Positions 61,901-64,000 of a stretch of 64,000 nt of DNA are shown in pieces. The stretch lies in the NCBI GenBank assembly GCA_018242525.1, contig JAFEBS010000062.1, positions 112,869 to 176,868 on the forward strand. The letters are read 5' to 3'. The translations under genes and the position numbers were made by a program. Origin of the DNA: Planctomycetota bacterium. Lineage in GTDB: Bacteria > Planctomycetota > Planctomycetia > Planctomycetales > Planctomycetaceae. The first letter of the stretch is position 1. Every line of letters starts with the position of its first letter. A model generated the notes under the pieces. That model did no database searches and was not told the DNA's origin. It was given only the letters and a program-made list of their open reading frames with translations.

Positions 61901-64000
61901 TCGACACTGCTGTTGAAGGTGATGTCTGCACCTGCGGCATTGTTGAAGGCGGTATTCACAATGCCGGCGCCTGTGAGTGTCACTCCCTGGACGAACACCT
62001 GCTGACCCTGGGTGGCAATGGTGCCGTTGAGGGTCGTGGTCCCCAGCGTCACGCCCCCCGTCAGCGTGGTCAGGGTCCCGACAACGTTGGTCACGCCGGC
62101 AGTATGCACAACCCCCGCAGAGAAGGTCACCTGGTCGCCACTGTTCAGGCCGACGTTGACAGCACCCGTGTTGAGGAAATTCACGGGATTCGAGACGATG
62201 TCGGTCACGACTGGACCGCCCGATTTGCCAAACGTGACGTTGTACGGCTGATTTGTTGTCGTCAGCGTTGCCAGGCTGGTATTTCCCTGGAATGAAACGG
62301 TCCCGGTCGTATTTGTAATCAGGACCGTATCGGCCTGCAGCGACGACTGAAACGTCGTATGACCGCTGTTGACGATGGTCACGTCTTTCAGGTTGTCGGC
62401 AGCACCGGTAATCGTGATCTGTCCTGACGTTCCCGCGTCAATGGACAGGCTTTCGGAATTTGCTCCGCCAGTGCTGCCGTGGACAGTACTTTGGAACTGA
62501 ACGTTCGCTCCGGTGACATGACCACCCAGCGTCGTGTCGATATCCAAAACGTTGTTACTGCCACTCAGGGTGACGGCCGTGGTGAAGGTGACTGCATCCC
62601 CGGTGGTCGTCATGCTGCGAGGTTCGGTGATCGTGACCGGACCTGCGCCATCTTGAGTGATCGCGCCATCAGCAGCGATGTTGGCATTGACGGTCAGCAG
62701 GCCGGCATTTGTCAGCATGACAATTCCGTCCCCCGTCGTCGAAATCGGTGCGTTAATTGTGATCTGGTTCGTGGTGAGCTGAACTCCGCTCGCAGATGTT
62801 GTTGTGACGGGGCCGTTGAGCAACGTCAATCCGCTCCCAGCCTGCTGGACCAGACTGGTGGCGGAAACACTTGTCGATTCGGTCACGTTGCGAGCAGTGA
62901 CGATCTGGAGATTTCCGAGTTGCGTTGATCCACCAACCGCCCCGCTGAACAAGACATCGTTTGAGCTTTGCACCGTCAGGCCTTCAACTCCCGCCGACGT
63001 TGCATCCAGCGTGCTGTTGAAGGAAATACTTGAGCCAATCAATGTCGTCGAGTTTCCAAGCACCACGGTATCATTGAACGTCTGATCTCCAGTCGTAGAG
63101 ATATTCGCCGCGTTGATTCGTGTCGTTCCACTGGCATCGGTCGTCAGGAACGCCAACTGCGTCGTGCCGACCGCATCTGCAGCCGCATCACCGAACGTTG
63201 TGGTTGCCGATGCATTGACCGTAAGGCCCTGCCCACCCGCGGACAACGCGTCTACATTGCCATCGAATGAAACCGTTGTCGCATTGATCGTATTGGTCAC
63301 GCCCAAGACAACTGCATCGTGAAATGTCACTGTCGTGGCGTTGATAGCTCCGCCGCTTAAAGAGGTCATTCCGGCGCCATCCGTCGTGAGGCTCGCCAGG
63401 ATTCCCGTATCACCTATCGCCCCATTGAAGACAGATGTTGCGCCATTGATCAACAGTGTCCGGTTATTGGCAGCCGAGTCAGCATTCACGGTCTGCCCAA
63501 ACGTGGCTGTGGTGCCGGTGATGATGGTGTCTGCCGACAGGATCACGTCGTCCTGGAAGTTGACGGTGGTGGCGTTGATCGTGCCGCCATTTAGGTCCGT
63601 GGTCCCCGCCGCATCCGTGGTCAGGCTGGCCAGCACGCCCGTGTCGCCGATCGCTCCCTGGAACACGGTCGAGGTCCCGTTGACCAGCAGCGTTCGATTG
63701 TTCCCCGTGGCGTCGGCGTTCACCGTCTTTGCGAAGGTGGCTGTAGTGCCGGTGATCACCGTGTCCGCGGACAGGATCACATCATCCTGGAAATCGACCG
63801 TTGTGGCGTCGATCGTGCCACCGTTCAGGTCCGTGGTCCCGGCCGCATCCGTCGTCAGGCTGGCCAACACACCCGTGTTGCCGATTGCTCCCTGGAACAC
63901 GGTCGAAGTCCCGTTCACCAACAGCGTCCGGTTATTCGCTGTCGAGTCAGCGTTCAGCGTCTGGGCAAACGTCGCCGTGGTACCCGTGATGATGGTATCC
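58939..64000 (-). CDS. Giant beta-solenoid surface protein (N-terminus beyond window)
   Basis: At least 1686 residues are encoded; the frame is still open at base 64000. The upstream part contains 78-residue repeats (234 bases), including the segments DDVILSADTVITGTTATF, NNRTLLVNGTSTVFQGAIG and TTDLNGGTI. Diverged repeats of the same general type follow (LTTTGTGGVTLTNSGLLTIN, QAAVSATTF). These are hallmarks of right-handed beta-helix adhesins of the FhaB kind. A PKD-like stretch (VTVYWGDGTSTTQVFADAG), an acidic region, and a C-terminal hydrophobic helix (GAVFLVGATVAGALV) with a basic tail (RRGPQEVAARLSRAARLFRK) end it. It is probably attached to the cell envelope through this helix. Confidence 0.9.
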   Translation of the reverse strand, partial: DTIITGTTATFAQTLNADSTANNRTLLVNGTSTVFQGAIGNTGVLASLTTDAAGTTDLNGGTIDATTVDFQDDVILSADTVITGTTATFAKTVNADATGNNRTLLVNGTSTVFQGAIGDTGVLASLTTDAAGTTDLNGGTINATTVNFQDDVILSADTIITGTTATFGQTVNADSAANNRTLLINGATSVFNGAIGDTGILASLTTDGAGMTSLSGGAINATTVTFHDAVVLGVTNTINATTVSFDGNVDALSAGGQGLTVNASATTTFGDAAADAVGTTQLAFLTTDASGTTRINAANISTTGDQTFNDTVVLGNSTTLIGSSISFNSTLDATSAGVEGLTVQSSNDVLFSGAVGGSTQLGNLQIVTARNVTESTSVSATSLVQQAGSGLTLLNGPVTTTSASGVQLTTNQITINAPISTTGDGIVMLTNAGLLTVNANIAADGAITQDGAGPVTITEPRSMTTTGDAVTFTTAVTLSGSNNVLDIDTTLGGHVTGANVQFQSTVHGSTGGANSESLSIDAGTSGQITITGAADNLKDVTIVNSGHTTFQSSLQADTVLITNTTGTVSFQGNTSLATLTTTNQPYNVTFGKSGGPVVTDIVSNPVNFLNTGAVNVGLNSGDQVTFSAGVVHTAGVTNVVGTLTTLTGGVTLGTTTLNGTIATQGQQVFVQGVTLTGAGIVNTAFNNAAGADITFNSSVDALNAGVQDLTVNAGTGGNVLFTGAVGTAARVGHLVISNAHDVIGQAAVSATTFTQSAGTGTTTLNGAVDTTTSGGIALTTNVITLNNTLTTTGTGGVTLTNSGLLTINGNVNSDGAVTQNGAGSVTITPPIADIRSITTTADAVSFLRAVAIVGSGSLLSIDTTASGHTAGGNVTFSSTLNASTSAPNAERLLINAGTGGDVLLVGSVGGFVRLGDIVITDAHNVTESGGITAASLTQTTGTGLTKLDGVVDTNTSTGIALTNGSLAINNIATATTQIVLTAINPNGNININSTLQTTQPAGTVSMTALHGGIVNGAAANVVNVNTNSLVMQATAGIGSSGTALQTTVATLAAHNSGSGNIRVDNLSTQLLTIDTVAGVKGITNDGASLGSITVTNNSSILVSPTASATNGPVTNTTGGNITLMTNGGAFDITVNSPIAASGGNGNITLNAGRNLVVNDTTIANDISTTGTGTTYLVAATHIQLGSMDPNSTTDTTQHTTPNDVIIKSGTGSITNTLPLVYNIQSPQITATGEVVLSGDFGRPGEHNFTVTVYWGDGTSTTQVFADAGQFSFSHIYHGNPNKDDQSAPILINVQVAHDPHIVLNAPNVNSPTESVPDIGVSNPPPVPSPNINSDLSGAIYNPSNPNYVSLHGANTKIVTATGNEANPGTVLYQDISIRATAVPVPGEGLASFPYDVTPPVVFLHFPEQSPVIDHLSHTPPPPAQGDSLRLDLINADEGVAAERSVFLEILREDGTIERIRLPEDVLDDLLKVVANLPDGRYRFQLLEPGESRLRLLMDLFEVRQGKIVDENDEGDRPPSSGIRHAKPASVEGDAAADADEAVQRSSLQTSEIGPEFEHLTQVEPISKVVVETDSRTVWNGWSSTSARRAWRRAERMTDDFVQQTGLVDELPDSGIQTDESATDSDSTIASHGTEAQANAGAVFLVGATVAGALVTTTGTGRRGPQEVAARLSRAARLFRKFATKPK
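63420..64000. repeat. Tandem 234-base coding repeats
   Basis: Two and a half near-identical 234-base units lie in the solenoid gene; for example GATCACGTCGTCCTGG at 63541 recurs as GATCACATCATCCTGG at 63775. They run past the window edge. They are coding and are not CRISPR repeats. Confidence 0.88.

Noticed and set aside
63420..64000. Regular repeats considered as a CRISPR array
   Set aside because: Units are 234 bases, coding in one frame and near-identical throughout, without spacers.

Overview
The window looks like chromosomal DNA of a planctomycete (Planctomycetota, probably order Planctomycetales; the genus cannot be named from sequence alone). The case rests on families that are largely or typically planctomycetal. 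They include two PSCyt1/DUF1549/DUF1553 haem proteins, DUF1501 and DUF1552 Tat proteins, a TIGR03009 secreted protein, an orphan Flp-type pilin with the SEDGPTAVEYAVM signature, a giant Ser/Thr kinase with WD40 propellers, and a very long beta-solenoid surface protein. GC content is moderately high. No rRNA, tRNA, CRISPR array, phage or transposase gene was seen.

Layout. 1-9.9 kb is mixed metabolism and secretion: a Tat-lipoprotein sugar isomerase-like protein, a large lipoprotein, a metal-dependent cyclase, a MobA-like nucleotidyltransferase, a cytochrome c'-like protein, the short Flp pilin (6149-6322, below the usual ORF size cut-off), a Gfo/Idh/MocA oxidoreductase, two small proteins and a DUF1552 protein. 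10.3-15.1 kb is a two-gene operon of a LamG-containing DUF1549/DUF1553 haem protein and a dimethylformamidase-like protein. 15.3-21 kb holds a VWA protein facing a coupled pair: a DUF6493 repeat protein overlapping an ABC-2 permease. 21-25.6 kb is a signalling stretch: SirB1-like protein, single-domain response regulator, FHA protein and HDOD-GGDEF protein. 27.7-31.7 kb is an ABC exporter-like operon (ATPase, permease, anchored partner) closed by a strong bidirectional terminator. 32-43 kb carries secreted or membrane proteins, a second DUF1549/DUF1553 plus DUF1501 operon, and two co-directional secreted proteins. 43-53 kb carries an SDR, a cupin, an alpha/beta hydrolase, a metalloprotease-like secreted protein, a MoaD/ThiS-like protein next to a BNR-repeat protein, alanine dehydrogenase, a PP2C phosphatase and FolC. 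53.3-58.7 kb is one 1812-residue kinase with about 21 WD repeats. From 58.9 kb to the window edge runs a giant repeat protein whose N-terminus lies outside.

The most unusual non-coding signal is a family of long palindromes. Two near-identical copies (5749-5862 and 34121-34218) lie in opposite orientation, and a paired base has changed on both sides of the inner stem, so base-pairing itself seems to be preserved. A relic lies at about 25690-25733. In two of these places the outer TAGCAGCC end of the element supplies the stop codon of the neighbouring gene. Two further, sequence-unrelated palindromes (40520-40618 and 42918-43016) share GGGGTC...GACCCC termini.

Starts were chosen by Shine-Dalgarno spacing and signal-peptide position, so several differ from the longest open frame. 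Functions resting on family recognition are stated as such. No database search was run.
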